This document shows positions 21,201-31,316 of a DNA stretch of 64,000 nucleotides, piece by piece. The translations under genes were made by a program, and so were the position numbers. The notes beneath the pieces were generated by a model. The model made no database searches and was not told where the DNA came from. It was given only the letters and a program-made list of their open reading frames with translations. How positions within the stretch are numbered: the stretch's first letter is position 1; each line of letters opens with the position of its first letter. This stretch comes from Nothophaeocryptopus gaeumannii (lineage: Eukaryota; Ascomycota; Dothideomycetes; Mycosphaerellales; Mycosphaerellaceae), in assembly GCA_031771865.1 (NCBI GenBank), contig JASISA010000041.1:2480001-2544000 (forward strand). The letters run 5' to 3'.

Positions 21201-23217
21201 ATGGAGAACACTCATGTACTCATTGTAGGCGCTGGTCCTTCAGGGCTGGCGCTTGGGCTAGCATTGGCCAAACACAACGTCAAGGCACGTAAGTCGCCTC
21301 TATGATCCTCAACATTGCTAACATCTAGACCAGTCTCTCATCTTGGAAAAGGAGACCAAGGTCACGCATGACCCTCGGGGCGTTGTACTCAATAGCGATG
21401 CTGTCCGTATAGCATACGATATTGGAATGGGCGACCAGTTGCAAGAGATCGGACATCGTGGGTCATTCTCCGCAAACGAGTGCCGAGCTGCAACTGACAA
21501 TCATGACTAGCTATCGAGGAAGTTCACTTCCACAAGAGTGACTTCAAGACCAAACCATTCTACAAGCTTGACATGGCCGAGGATGTCCTGCACCAAGGCT
21601 TACCGAATGGCATTTTTATGAGTCAGCCGAAATTAGGTGAGCTATCGGAACAGCATCGTCCAAAGATAATTCAAAGTCTAATGGGATGCAGAGCAAGTCA
21701 TGGAGCGTTTGGTGGCCGACTCAGACCTGTGCCAATTGCGCCGCGGCTGCATCGTTGAGAGCCAGGAGATCTTGCAAGACGGATCCATCATCTGCTACAA
21801 GGACTCCAACCAGGCTTCTAAATCGATCAAATGCTCCTGGCTGATTGGCGCCGATGGAAAGAGAGGCATTGTTAGAAAACATTTCCTGGAGAAATCGGTG
21901 GGTGTACGCCAAGAAGACGGCATCTTCCGATACGAAGGCACCTGGATCGCTGCCAATCTTCACTTACACCTGCCAACGCCTGAGACTCACCCCGATCTAC
22001 CTTTTTGGGAAATGGGTCTCACACCGCAGCAAGTCTACGACCTTTACTGGCCCAAATCCTGGCACTTCTGCTGCCCTCCTGCAAAGCCGACCGCAACTGG
22101 CAGATTCGGGCCACATGAAGACAGACTATGGCGACACGAGTTTGAAGGCAACGACTGGAACGAGAGCAAGAATACCGATGCCATGTTCTGGGCACATCTC
22201 AGCCCTATGATCACGAGAAACACAGATGATCGAGGGCGACCTTTCCCAGCTGGAGCCGTCATGTACCCCAAGGACTGCATTGCGATTTGGCGATGCCAAC
22301 CGTATACATTTGCTCACAAGGTTGTGAATAAGTGGTACTCGGGCCGAACAATCCTGATCGGAGACGCAGCACACGTATTTCAGCCCTTCGCAGGTCAAGG
22401 GATTGCCTCCGGTTTCCGAGACGCACATCAGCTAGCTTGGCGCTTGGCCATTGCGACCCATACACCAGATATCAGTGATGTGGTCGTGAACGGAATGCTT
22501 AACGCTTGGGCTCTGGAACGTCGGCAAAGCGTGGACGATGTAGCTCGTATGACTGAGGGAAATGGCATGCTGCTGAACCATCCAGAGACTTGGACGTTCT
22601 TCATTTGGCGGCATCTGGAGGAACTCAAGAAGAGGCTTCCGTTCGTGCCGCCGGCTGCGAGTATTCCTGAAGCGATGGAGGCCAATGGCTTTAAGTCCAC
22701 CGCTGGAGGCTTCTATCTATCCGAGTATGAAGGAGGGGGAAAGATCCCACAAACTACTGTCGCAGCGGACTCTGGAGCCGGTATCCTCTCAGACCAGCTC
22801 CTTCGCAGGCGAGGATCTACTGCTCCAGCATTCACGGTCCTCAGCATCAAGCATTCAGGTAACGATGCAGAAGATCAGCGTCATCAAGTCAAAGAAGTGA
22901 TTAAAACTGCGAACTTGCCTAAATCTATCCTGGACGAAGATGCCATCATCATGTTCGATGACACGCCTCGCGAGCTTTCAGGACCTATATCGAATGACAC
23001 TAAAGCGCAAGTGTACTCGCCTGTCAAGCGCAGTGCTGACCGTTCTCAAGGCGGACTTTTTCCCTCGAAGAGGCCAGCTTTCGATGGACGCCTGCCTCTG
23101 GAAGCAAAGTTTGCGCTGTTAAGGCCTGATTTCTATATCTACGCCGTGGCCTACGACATCGACGGACTGAAAGGAGCTCTCGACAAGTTGAAAATGCAAC
23201 TCGATGGCACTACATGA
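21201..23217 (+). CDS. FAD-dependent aromatic monooxygenase (phenol 2-monooxygenase type)
   Basis: Exons 21201..21288, 21329..21457, 21511..21636 and 21692..23217 (introns 40, 53 and 55 bp); 622 aa. Motifs of class A flavoprotein hydroxylases: GxGxxG in VLIVGAGPSGLALG near the N-terminus, DG motif in LIGADGKRGIVRKH and GD motif in ILIGDAAHVFQPFAGQG. About 200 residues after the GD motif correspond to the thioredoxin-like C-terminal region seen in phenol hydroxylases (total length near the 600-665 of that group). The reaction would be NADPH- and O2-dependent ortho-hydroxylation of a phenol. Divergent from the extradiol dioxygenase and followed by a regulator and a FAH hydrolase. The substrate is not predictable from sequence. 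Confidence 0.85.
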
Positions 23218-23546
23218 TGAGCGAAGTGATTAATATGCACTTTTCGGGCATAGTCTAGCGTTGATTGCAGCGTTTCTACCGAACTTTTGCGATTGTATGA
23301 GCATGAGCAGGCGTTGAAGACTGTGATTTGCTCAAAAATTTTGAAGACTGGTCTGACAGAACACTTCGATCTTGCACTCTTCTGCCATGCATATTATACA
23401 CGCATTAATCATCGCTTATGTGGTAGGATGAAGATGGAAGTATCCTTCGGCCCGCTCGCAAACTCTGATTGGTTCGCAACCTTCGCGTCCTTGTCTTGGA
23501 CTGCACCTCCACTTCGCCTTCTTAATGATACATCTACATTCCACAC
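23218..23546. other. intergenic, 329 bp
   Basis: This is the spacer between the monooxygenase and the regulator gene. No feature is seen beyond the expected promoter. Confidence 0.4.
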
Positions 23547-25662
23547 ATGCCCGAACCGGATGAAAAGTCTTCAGAGAGGCTCAGCCGCTCTCCGCGAGTG
23601 TGCGATAGGTGCATACGGTACGATTTCTCACTGCCTCTTGTTTTGAAAGCGAGCTAAAACAGGCTACTCCGCAGGCGGAAGGTCAAGTGTACGAACTCCA
23701 ACATCTTCTGGTTCTATGGAGTATGTTTTGACAGAATCAGGTGACCTTGCAAGACCGACATGCTCGCGATGTCGAGAAGCAGATCAGCCGTGTACCTACT
23801 CAACCATAAAGCGCAAACCTGGCCCGGCGAAGCCCTCGAGAGCTAGAAAGGCTACCAATGGAGGCGAGAAAACACATCACATCAGTCCGCCAGGGCCGAG
23901 TCCACCCAACGACCCTATTTCAGCGGTACAATATCCGTTGCCAGAGTTCGAAGCCCAGTTTAGTAATTATGAGCTCACCTCGACAAGCGCTGCGCTTTCC
24001 ACACCAGGCTCTTTCACGTCTTTGTCTATGATACCGACGGCAAGAACTCCTTCTATTGACATGACTATGCAAACTTTACATCTCGATGCAGCTCAGATCA
24101 ATAGCGGGTGAGTGGAGCATGAGATCTTTGCCGTGGTCTGCTTTCGGAGCTGACCAAGCAAAGAGTTTACAGCTTCTTCAGTTCGGTCCACTCCTCGATC
24201 CCTTTGTTCAATCGCCAGAAGACCTTGGAGCGACTGATGCAAGGCACCATTGACACAGACTTGTCTCAAATTATGGCAGCACTTGCTCTAGTCCTTGATC
24301 TGCGCGATGACGAGCGTCGAGATCATGCACGAGTCTACTTGGATACTCTCGTTGCAACTGCTGACTTTGTTGAGAACAGCCTGCATGGCAGCATCACAGT
24401 AGAGTCTATGCAGAAGTCATGTCTACTGGCATACTACTCCTTTCACCAAGCACCAGGCCAGCAGGCATGGATGCGAATTGGTGTACTCACTCGAAAAGCT
24501 TACGCTATGGGCTTGCACCAGCTGGACTACGCGGCCATCGCTGGTGGCTCATCCGGTCAATCCCATACTGCGGATGATGTTGATGATTGGCGTCAAGTCT
24601 GGTGGGTCATCTTCTGCCTGGACAGCTATTCGAACGTCACAGCGGCAACGCCCTTCATCATCGAAGCGCAAAGCATCGCGACAGCACTCCCGATCAACAC
24701 GTTTTCCGATCGAAACGGCAAATCTCGGCCCATATTTCTGGCCACTGAGCTCAGTTATCTCTGGGAGACTGCGCGAGAGCTGTCAGCGCTTCCTGAAATT
24801 GACCACTTCGCCGCTCACATTCTAATGGTCTGCCTAATGAAGGAGGCCTGTACTGTCTTCCGCCTCCAGCTCCAGCGGCCGGACAAGAGACTACTATCAA
24901 GAATGGCGGCTGCAAACGATCATTTTGCCGCGGTGCGTCTGGCGTTTCCAGCATCGTACATGCAACCCGCTCGAAAGGCATTGGCTCAAGAACAGCCGGC
25001 GGACTACCACGTTCGTCTTAACAACGTCATTGTCTTTCATGGAGGCCAAGTGCTTCTCTCAATGACGACCATAATGGATTCAACGCCAATGCCAGACGCG
25101 GACAGATGGGCGCGTTTACTGGAGAATTGCGAGTCTGTCATATCGGTGATACGCGGCTGGAGCCCGGATTCCATGACGAATGTCGATCCTGCTATGTGTT
25201 TCGTTGTCTCGACTGTCTTGACAATGCTATATCTGTATTCAAGGTGCGAATGGGATCTCACGTTGGAGGCTCGAGAGCAGATTGAGAGACACCAGCATAT
25301 CCTGATTCTGTTTCTGCAACATTTTGCCGGGCATTGGTATACTCCTGGATTCTTACTCGGTCAGTGGTCACTCGTATTAGCTATCTGACAGGCTTCTCAC
25401 TGACTAGTTTCTCCCAGACTCGTTCGAAAAGTTCAAAAGCCAGCTGGGTGCCCAGCTAAGTTTCAGCGACGCTCGCCGTGCCATGATGCTGTACTACGGG
25501 CAGCTTCATCAGAAAGCCGCGGTCCGGGCACAAGCTGCTGCATCTTATATCAACAACTCTCCTGGAATTGATGCGGACCTGGCGTGGCTGGATCAGTTCG
25601 ACATGGAAGACATGGGTCTGCTGAACGGCTTCTTCGGCTCCGGCGGAGCGGAGTTGTCATAG
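23547..25662 (+). CDS. Zn2Cys6 transcription factor with fungal-specific domain
   Basis: Exons 23547..23617, 23675..23688, 23741..24107, 24173..25359 and 25418..25662; 627 aa. A 14-bp second exon is required: it joins CDRCIRRKVK to CDLARPTCSRCREADQPC and gives a perfect C-x2-C-x6-C-x6-C-x2-C-x6-C cluster, with every junction in phase. A basic linker follows (STIKRKPGPAKPSRARK). The middle region contains the fungal_trans-type segment (AWMRIGVLTRKAYAMGLHQLDY and DDWRQVWWVIFCLD). The last exon ends GGAELS. These are nuclear activators or repressors of nearby catabolic or biosynthetic genes. It sits between a monooxygenase and a FAH hydrolase gene, so it is the likely pathway regulator (inference). 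Confidence 0.88.
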
Positions 25663-26036
25663 GAGCAATCAGAGCTCAGAATGAAATGAGGACACTGAAC
25701 GGAAAATCTTCAAGGAGGGCCATCGAAATTTTCCGTTCCATGCCATGTCGGGGTTCAAGTCTTCCGACATTTCGGTCATCAATCAGCACCGTGCCAAGAC
25801 GAGTTTCTCCGCGGCGACACTCAATACAGCACACGCAGCTCTGTACCGCGACTGATCCAGGAGGGCTATGAACGACCAATATGACGTCTCAACAATTGCT
25901 GAAAATATATGACGACCTCGACGTCGCCGACTCTAAAGTAAAGGCTATGAACACGTCCAACACCAGCACCACACGACAAGTTGAATCGATCATCTAGTAC
26001 CGAAAAACGCACAAGCATAGCAACAATCTCCTCAAG
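25663..26036. other. intergenic, 374 bp
   Basis: Spacer upstream of the FAH-family gene. I see no gene or repeat. Confidence 0.4.
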
Positions 26037-27115
26037 ATGTCTAATTTTCAACGTCTAATCCGATTCGAGAGCGAAAGCGGCGAGGTCTTATGGGCGGATA
26101 TCCAAGTCGGACAAGCAGACATCGCTACTTTACGAGGTTCTTCTGTTAAGGGCTTTCCATCGATTGAACATCTTGGCAAGAAAGAGGCGGGACAGAATGC
26201 TCAGATCAAGAAGGCCAGTCAATCGACGGCATTGGCAACGGACGCATATTACTGACAGCCGAGCAGCTTCTTGCTCCCGTGCCTAATCCACAGCTTCCCA
26301 TCTACTGTGTTGGCCTCATTTACAGCTCGCATTCGAAGGAAGCATCGGTATGGATTCACCAGCTACACACGTGCTCGGTGAATCTAACAAGATTTTTATA
26401 GATGGCCGTCCCCAATAACCCACCCCTCTGGGTAAAGCCCGCGGCCGCTCTCGCAGATCCAAATGAAGATATCCCAATCAACAAGTTCTGCGCCGCCAGC
26501 TATCCAGACTACGAGGTAAGGCCAGAAACACAAACATCCCCCATCAATCCCTAACTAACACCTACCCAGGGCGAACTAATTTTCATCACCTCAAAGCCTG
26601 TCAAAGATATCACTCCCTCCGAAGCATCCTCTTACATCCTCGGCTACACTATCGGCAACGACATTTCCTGCCGCTTTCACCAGGCCAAAGTAGAACAAGG
26701 CGGACAATTTTTCTACGCTAAAGCTTTTGACAAATTCGCTCCTATTGGACCTTGTTTGGTCAGTCCTGAGGAGTTCGGGAAGGGAAAGCATAGGTTAACG
26801 ACGAAGGTGAATGGTGAGATTAGGCAGGATGTTGTTGTGGAGGAGGATATGGTATTTGGGGTGGAGAGGGTGTTGAGTCATATGCGTCAAGGTGAGTGAA
26901 CCAAAGACGTGTGATGGTGGGGAATGGGCGGAGCGATATGAGCTGACAATTTGGTTATAGGGACGACGATTCCGGCTGGGACTGCGATTATGACGGGGAC
27001 GCCGAAGGGTGTCGGGTTGTTCAAGGAGCCGAAGACCTTTTTGAAGGATGGAGATGTTGTTCAGATTAGTGTTGATGGGATTGGGATGCTGAAGAACAGG
27101 ATGTCCTTTGTATGA
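26037..27115 (+). CDS. fumarylacetoacetate hydrolase (FAH) family protein
   Basis: Exons 26037..26217, 26259..26347, 26402..26515, 26570..26891 and 26961..27115; 286 aa, typical for the family. Conserved segments after splicing: PIYCVGLIYSSHSKEAS, PPLWVKPAAALADPNEDIP, DYEGELIFITSK with the metal-site Glu, GYTIGNDISCR, KAFDKFAPIGPCL, and GTTIPAGTAIMTGTPKGVG near the end. The first intron uses a weak GTCAAT donor and is only 41 bp. Members hydrolyse or decarboxylate 2-keto acids with Mg2+, including acylpyruvates and meta-cleavage products. Its place beside the monooxygenase, regulator and extradiol dioxygenase suggests processing of the ring-cleavage product. The precise reaction is unknown. 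Confidence 0.87.
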
Positions 27116-27640
27116 GGTGGAGATCCTCCGTTTTCGGTCAGGGTCTATCTGTCCGCGTTTCCTGCTGAAGTGGATCAAACCAGAAAGTGCTTGAGTCAAG
27201 CTATTGCGGAAAATATACTTTCCATTGATAGGGCTATGCTTCCGATCTTCTCCCAGATCCGGTTCTCCCGATCATGATCGGAGAATCAACCCGTATTGCT
27301 AGGATAAGACCTGTCATGGCCAGCCAAATCTGAGCTAAACTTTGCAACGCCCTGATTAGGCAAGTCCTCGAAAACCCGAGGAGAGAACGTCTTCCCAAAA
27401 CGTCTATATGGAGCGCCAATCTCGATGTTCATGTCCAACTTCGTCAAAGCTCGTATAATCTATGTCAATCGAATAAGAGCTAGGACTAGAGGTGACTTTC
27501 TGGGGTTTCTGACGATTCAACCAGCTAAAATGAAGAACTAAACAGGATGTACGAGAGAGAGCATAGTCCCAGTGTATCACCAATCATTCACCACCAAGCC
27601 CAAGGTCAATATCGAAGGGAGAAATCAACATTGACCAGGT
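27116..27640. other. intergenic, ~525 bp
   Basis: This is the 3' flank of the FAH gene. Only short reading frames without similarity are visible. Confidence 0.35.
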
Positions 27641-28111
27641 CCCAACCCACCTTCACACTCGCGGTCGTCTGGTTCCTGAGCACCATCATTCCATCCATCG
27701 CCATCACAGCTCCCGATCATAAGTTGCTGGAAACCGGTCAATGCCCCTACCTCGTCCTCCAACTGCACATAACCAAATCAATTCTCATCTGTTTCCCCTC
27801 AGTCAGCCTGCGTCTACTCCTTCCGCGTCGCATCCGAAGACTTCGCGCCCTACTTCTCAGTCTCCGGGTCCTGCCCTGCAATCGCATACGGCGAACATGG
27901 GTAGCGCCCCTGCCAGATTCTGGACTCGAGTGGTGGTGTTGAAGGAATTATGCTTTGGCTAAAGTTGGATCTGGGGAGTAGGGAGAAGAATCTGGTGCAG
28001 ATAAAAGTGGGACTGTGGAATGGGAAATACTGGGTGGCGACGAAGGACGAGACGTATGAGCAGATGAGTAGTTGGGTGTTACTAGCAGGTATTGGTAGCT
28101 GGTCTTGGTGA
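27641..28111 (+). pseudogene. possible small secreted protein gene or relic
   Basis: A hydrophobic, signal-like stretch (FTLAVVWFLSTIIPSIAITAPDH) is followed after a plausible intron (about 27738..27799, ending CCCCTCAG) by VYSFRVASEDFAPYFS and then, in the same frame past a TAG at about 27901, by VEGIMLWLKLDLGS and WNGKYWVATKDETYEQ to a stop at 28111. A second weak intron (GTCTCC...GCCAG, 57 bp) would bypass the TAG. I find no start codon in good context. The strings look protein-like but match no family I know, so this may be an intact small gene with odd splice sites, a relic, or chance. Confidence 0.25.
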
Positions 28112-28492
28112 CAAGTGGTAGTCAGTAGTGTGTCAAGATTTGTGCGACCAGTTGTAGCGTTCCAAACTATCAATTGAACTTTCACCACGAAGGTTCGTGC
28201 GGTTTGGACGTGCTAGGATAATATTGAAAGCAGCACCGACTATGCTTCTATACGCGAAGGATATAGTAGAGACAATCAGTCTCAATAATGCGATTGTCAG
28301 TTGTGCCATAGAAGTCCGAAGATGGCAGCTCTGCTTTGATCAAAGGAAATTCAGCCCCAAGTAACAAAGTGAAATGTCGACTGCATTCAGAGGACTTAAC
28401 TTCGCAAGGCGACGGGCGGATGGGTGCGGCCCAGAGACATTGGTACCTTGCAATGGCATCGTCCCAGCATTTCCACTTGATGGCCAAATGTT
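28112..28492. other. intergenic, 381 bp
   Basis: This is the 3' flank of the F-box gene. Nothing recognisable is present. Confidence 0.35.
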
Positions 28493-30319
28493 TCAAGGAC
28501 CAAATTCGTTCGCTCCCTTCCATCTCTCATCAAGCCTCCTCTCGAGCCTCTTCCCCGTTGTCGGCTGATGGGCTCTCCACGTCTCCCATGGACTCCGCTG
28601 CACGTGGAGCTTCATGTTGGCGTCCTGATCATACATTGCTAGTCCGAGGACATCCTTCGAGTCGAACGTACGAGACGTGACCTTGCCAGTTTTCTCCCCC
28701 TTTGTTGACCACGGCTCGAAGAAGGCAGGATCTGGATGAGGATCCATGATCTCAGTAAAAGCAAGTGATATTATCGCATTCTCAACTCCGGCGTAGATGC
28801 ATGGTGAGTGCGAAGACGGCGATGCCAGGGAATAGATGCTGGACTCGACGGCACGGTTGCGATGCCAGCCGCTTCCGCGTGCAGTGAAGGATGTGTTCTT
28901 CGCTCGAAGGAAAACGTTGTAGTCTCTCCTGCTGTCCTCAGGGCAGACTAGTTGTGCCTGAGGGTCAGTATCGACATAGCTGTAGCACTTCGCACCTAGA
29001 CGCAGATCGAAGATCTTCAGAAGATTGTGCCTGCTAGTGCCAGCCACCAACTTCTCTTTGCCTCTCGGGAGGATGCTGTAAATCGCACTGTCGTCCGCCG
29101 GGTCTACGTATGCGGCTTCAATTTCTCGGTTGGAGCGTAGGTCATGAAGCCGGATGATGCCATCATAGGCTCCAGAAAGGAAGACATTGCCGTCGCCAGA
29201 GCCACCGGTACTAGATGGCAGCGGGACTGTGGTGTAGACGGATGACGTTGATTTCTTTGGAAAGCCGGAGAGCGCGATATTGCCATCTAAGGCGTCGAGA
29301 TCATTCTGCAGACTGAACTTGCGAATGGTCTCTCGAGACAAGCCAGACTCGGTGATAGGGTGAATGTGGATTGGGTTCTCCGAAGGACCAGCTCCAACAG
29401 CCAAAGCTTTAGCTGAAAGAAAAGTCATTGACCAGGCCCGGTGATTAGGTGCAGGGTTTCCATCTGCCCTCAACACAGCTTTCATGTCGAATTGACTCGT
29501 AGGCACGATCTTAGGCTGGTCAGAGTTGACCTGATACAGAGCTATTCTGGCATCTCCAAGGTTTGCAGCAAGCATTGTTGGGTGATACTGCTCCTGCAAG
29601 AGACTGCTAGATCTCACAGGTAGGCCCTGAGTCGCAAAGTAAGTGATCTTGACATCTTCAGCGTCGTCTGTTGGAAGACCCAGAAGATGCAAATCACCGT
29701 TTGCGGTGCCAGATACGATCTCCTGTCGGCTCTGGCTTTCACCTTCAGGACGTACTAGGTGCATCGTTGTGACATCGTCTCTGCCCTCAGCAGCAGACAG
29801 AGGGCGATATGTTGTCCATCTGGTACTGTCTCCATCTTTGCTCCTGCTCAACTGCCTCAGACAGATCTCTGCGCCGGCACTGAAGGCGAGAGTCTCCTTT
29901 CGGTCTCGCCAAGTTGAGCCAATCTCCTCGTAGACATCTAATTGAGGAGTGAATCCTATTGTCTGGCCTCTTGGTCTATTCCATTTCTCTACCTTCTTTT
30001 TGCCTGGGTACGCTGTGATGTTGCCGCGAGGCTCAGTATATCTTCCCACAAACGCCCTTCGATCCCATGCTCTTGATAATGTGGTCAAGGAGCGGGCGGT
30101 ATCCTTGAATGAGGGAGAATCTGCCGGGCACAGTGAGGGAAAGTGATTCCTTGAGAATGACTTCCAAGCATCTTTCTTCACGAAGCTGTGTAGGCTCTTG
30201 CTCGTTCTGCCAAGGCTGGCAACGGAAGACGCGGTTGGCAGGTAGTGGGTGATGTGGTCCCACAGCTCAGGTGGAAGATCAGTCAGCGTTGTAGACTGCT
30301 TCTTCGTCGACGCGCTCAT
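28493..30319 (-). CDS. F-box protein with WD40-like beta-propeller
   Basis: Single exon, 608 aa from the ATG at 30319; the frame extends to 30376 but only a GTG lies there. The N-terminal F-box reads LTDLPPELWDHITHYLPTAS followed by LGRTSKSLHSFV. The remainder has propeller-like repeats, for example SGAYDGIIRLHDLRSN, LVAGTSRHNLLKIFDLRLG and IVSGTANGDLHLLGLP. F-box proteins recruit substrates to SCF ubiquitin ligases through Skp1, and the propeller would bind the target. The substrate is unknown. The propeller call rests on three or four readable blades, and the family is divergent among fungi. Confidence 0.8.
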   Translation of the reverse strand: MSASTKKQSTTLTDLPPELWDHITHYLPTASSVASLGRTSKSLHSFVKKDAWKSFSRNHFPSLCPADSPSFKDTARSLTTLSRAWDRRAFVGRYTEPRGNITAYPGKKKVEKWNRPRGQTIGFTPQLDVYEEIGSTWRDRKETLAFSAGAEICLRQLSRSKDGDSTRWTTYRPLSAAEGRDDVTTMHLVRPEGESQSRQEIVSGTANGDLHLLGLPTDDAEDVKITYFATQGLPVRSSSLLQEQYHPTMLAANLGDARIALYQVNSDQPKIVPTSQFDMKAVLRADGNPAPNHRAWSMTFLSAKALAVGAGPSENPIHIHPITESGLSRETIRKFSLQNDLDALDGNIALSGFPKKSTSSVYTTVPLPSSTGGSGDGNVFLSGAYDGIIRLHDLRSNREIEAAYVDPADDSAIYSILPRGKEKLVAGTSRHNLLKIFDLRLGAKCYSYVDTDPQAQLVCPEDSRRDYNVFLRAKNTSFTARGSGWHRNRAVESSIYSLASPSSHSPCIYAGVENAIISLAFTEIMDPHPDPAFFEPWSTKGEKTGKVTSRTFDSKDVLGLAMYDQDANMKLHVQRSPWETWRAHQPTTGKRLERRLDERWKGANEFGP

Positions 30320-30604
30320 GCTGAGAAACGAATGTTGTTGGGTGTTTGTCGAAGGCGAAACTAAGCGCGTGAGCACGGTCAGAATCTCAGCCGGCCAACG
30401 TCACCTCAGTCTTATCGCAGATGATCAGAGACACGTCAAATATTGATGACTTTCTCTCAACTCCTTGGCCGCGGAGCTGCCGCGGAGGCGAAACTCCTTC
30501 CCTCGGCCAAACCTCCTCTCACATCACCTTGGACAACTATATGACCAACATGTCGACCCTACCAGATCATCATATCTACAACGACCGCCATCATGCAGGA
30601 CATC

Positions 30605-30864
30605 GAAGAGACGGGCATTGCTCAAGTCAAATTCACCAAGTCAGACGTAATGGCCACATGGTCAGCGAAAGACGACCTTAGCATTCTGGAGCTGGCTGAA
30701 AAGGCCGGTCTTAACCCAAGTTTGGATGTCGAAGTGCCATGTGTGGGAGCTGCGAGGTCAGAATCACGAAAGGTCAGGTCTACGGTCCGGAAGGAGACCG
30801 ACCACAGGGCATCTTCATTTGCCAGAGCAAGCCGGCCAGCACGGAGATTGAGATTGAGCTGTGA
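30605..30864 (+). pseudogene. [2Fe-2S] ferredoxin-domain fragment, copy 1 (frameshifted)
   Basis: Starts VKFTKSDVMATWSAKDD and LELAEKAGLNP, the N-terminal half of a plant-type ferredoxin domain. A one-base loss near 30712 (CTTAACCC, where copy 2 has CTCAAACCC) shifts the frame. The next frame then reads FGCRSAMCGSCEVRITKGQ to GIFICQSKPAS and a stop at 30864. This gives the Cys cluster C-x4-C-x2-C plus the distal Cys. Such domains form the C-terminus of multi-domain oxidoreductases (phthalate-dioxygenase-reductase and MOSC types). No upstream FAD/NAD or MOSC domain is present, so this is a displaced, broken fragment. Confidence 0.7.
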
Positions 30865-31188
30865 GACTGTCATGGCTCCGGACAGACAACCAAAAGGTGA
30901 CAGTCTTGGCGCTGAGCACACCCGCGCTGTCCCGTTTTGGTTGTCTCCCCCTTGCATGGCTCTCGCTTTCTTCCAGTCCGCCAAAAGAAAGCAACCGAGA
31001 TCCGGACAAAGAGACATAACAGTTTCAACAACGTGCTCTCTATGGACCCTGTTCCCCGAGATGGCTTTGACAAGTCAGACAATGCACTTGTGCTCTTCAA
31101 CAACTATGATGATTGTTCACCGCGCTATCAGAAGCGACAACAAGCCACGGGATTCATCACTCAGGACTTTCTTGTATCTTCTCATGTT
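30865..31188. other. spacer between the two ferredoxin fragments
   Basis: The frame of copy 2 is open back to 30937, but the residues there match nothing I recognise. It may derive from the parent gene or from unrelated DNA. Confidence 0.3.
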
Positions 31189-31316
31189 GAAGAGACGGGC
31201 ATTGCTCAAGTCAAATTCACCAAGTTAGACGTGATAGCTACATGGACAGCGAAAGACGATCTCAGCATTCTGGAGCTGGCTGAAAAGGCCGGTCTCAAAC
31301 CCAAGTTTGGATGTCG
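31189..31316 (+). pseudogene. [2Fe-2S] ferredoxin-domain fragment, copy 2 (truncated)
   Basis: A close match to copy 1 from GAAGAGACGGGCATTGC to TTTGGATGTCG, about 128 bp. It reads VKFTKLDVIATWTAKDD and LELAEKAGLKPKFGCR, with no frameshift, but homology stops abruptly before the remaining cysteines. Several differences from copy 1 are transitions (TCAGAC to TTAGAC, ATGGCCACA to ATAGCTACA), three of them of the CA-to-TA or TG-to-TA kind expected from repeat-induced point mutation. It directly abuts an AT-rich repeat island. Confidence 0.7.
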
